Shown piece by piece: positions 63,512-64,000 of a DNA stretch of 64,000 bases (the stretch's first letter is position 1; each line of letters starts with the position of its first letter). A program made the position numbers and the translations under genes. Source of the DNA: Adiantum capillus-veneris (Eukaryota > Streptophyta > Polypodiopsida > Polypodiales > Pteridaceae); NCBI GenBank assembly GCA_014529385.2, contig CM043944.1, forward strand, positions 169,827,740-169,891,739, in the 5' to 3' direction. The notes under the pieces were generated by a model that did not search any database, was not told where the DNA came from, and saw nothing but the letters and a program-made list of their open reading frames with translations.

Positions 63512-64000
63512 TGAAACGAGGTCTTGAAAAATTCATTGGGGTCCCTATTTGCTTGGTTCTAGCCCTCACTGCCGCAAAGACATGGGCCAATACCAAGTGA
63601 ATCAGGGCCTTGAAAAATTCATTAGGGTCCCCATTCACTTGGTTCTGACTCTCACTGCTGCAAAGACATGGGTCAATACCAAGCAAACCAGAGACTTGAA
63701 AAATTCTCAGGGTCCCCATTTACTTGGTTTTGACCCTCATTACCGCAAAGACATGTGTCAATACCAAGCGAATCGGGCCTTGTAAATTCATTAGGTTTCC
63801 CATTTGCTTGGTTTTGATGCTCATTGCCACAAAGAGATGGGTCAATACCAAGCAAACTAGGGACTTGAAAAATTCATCTGGGCCCCCATTCACTTGGCTC
63901 TGACCCTCACTACCGCAAAGACATGGGTCAAAACCAAGAAAATATGGGCCTTTAAATTTCCAAGGACCCCTGCTCGCCTAGTTATGACCCCAATAGCATG
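63512..64000. repeat. 86-bp tandem repeat with internal hairpin, runs off the end
   Basis: CTTGAAAAATTC or a variant starts units at 63523, 63609, 63695, 63779, 63864 and 63950, a period of 84-86 bp. Each unit contains CTTGGTTYTGACCCTCA and, about 20 bases later, GGGTCAATACCAAG, an inverted pair able to form a hairpin. GTCAATACCAAGCGAAT resembles GTCAGTACCAAGCGAAT inside the fold-back element (6477-6493). No gene is seen. Confidence 0.9.

Noticed and set aside
63512-64000. CRISPR-like regular repeats at the end of the window
   Set aside because: The whole 86-bp unit is repeated with no unique spacers, and the context is a plant genome. It is a tandem repeat.

Overview
This is a eukaryotic, plant-type window with no recognisable intact host gene. 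It holds nested, mostly decayed transposable elements and satellite DNA. Evidence for a plant: Ty1/copia and Ty3/gypsy LTR retrotransposons with plant-style primer-binding and polypurine sites, a CACTA (En/Spm) element with a TNP2-type transposase, hAT-like elements, very long (TC)n tracts, and in-frame stops that are almost all TAG or TGA, as expected from decay of methylated CHG and CG sites. A large, repeat-rich genome such as a fern, another seedless plant or a gymnosperm is my guess. The sequence does not fix the species.

Layout. 1-3500: a short hAT-like element (70-243) beside a broken minus-strand gene carrying a DGQH motif, split by a solo LTR (1827-2481). 3780-10567: a three-level satellite (about 55 bp, 164 bp and 0.8-0.9 kb), interrupted by a fold-back element (5899-7351) that left a reconstructable empty site. 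10568-15360: an LTR-like remnant and decayed minus-strand gypsy element A. 15423-27585: plus-strand gypsy element C, split by a complete minus-strand copia element B (15837-21360, target duplication CCTTG). 27640-33105: plus-strand copia element D, split in RNase H by a 1.6-kb solo LTR (30922-32545). 33106-46363: plus-strand gypsy element E, whose pol frame runs into a very long extra region and is split by a very young non-autonomous LTR element Y (37119-42845, target duplication GTATG, LTRs differing at one base by eye). 46366-49067: truncated minus-strand CACTA element. 49068-50850: 3' end of LTR element F. 50851-58134: gag-only LTR element X with a 2.6-kb 3' LTR. 58135-64000: coding relics, a copia relic, a second hAT-like element (60500-61266), minisatellites, and an 86-bp hairpin-bearing tandem repeat running off the end.

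How the parts relate. Relative ages can be read from the nesting: B is younger than C; the solo LTR is younger than D; Y is younger than E; F is younger than X. Y is by far the youngest by LTR identity. It encodes a retropepsin-like protein but no reverse transcriptase or integrase, so it must have been moved by enzymes supplied elsewhere. Both gypsy elements C and E carry extra coding sequence downstream of, and in frame with, integrase. In C this is a second retropepsin-like domain. In E it is a coiled-coil/acidic region of roughly 1,350 codons. These post-integrase extensions, together with Y, are the most promising leads for undescribed biology.
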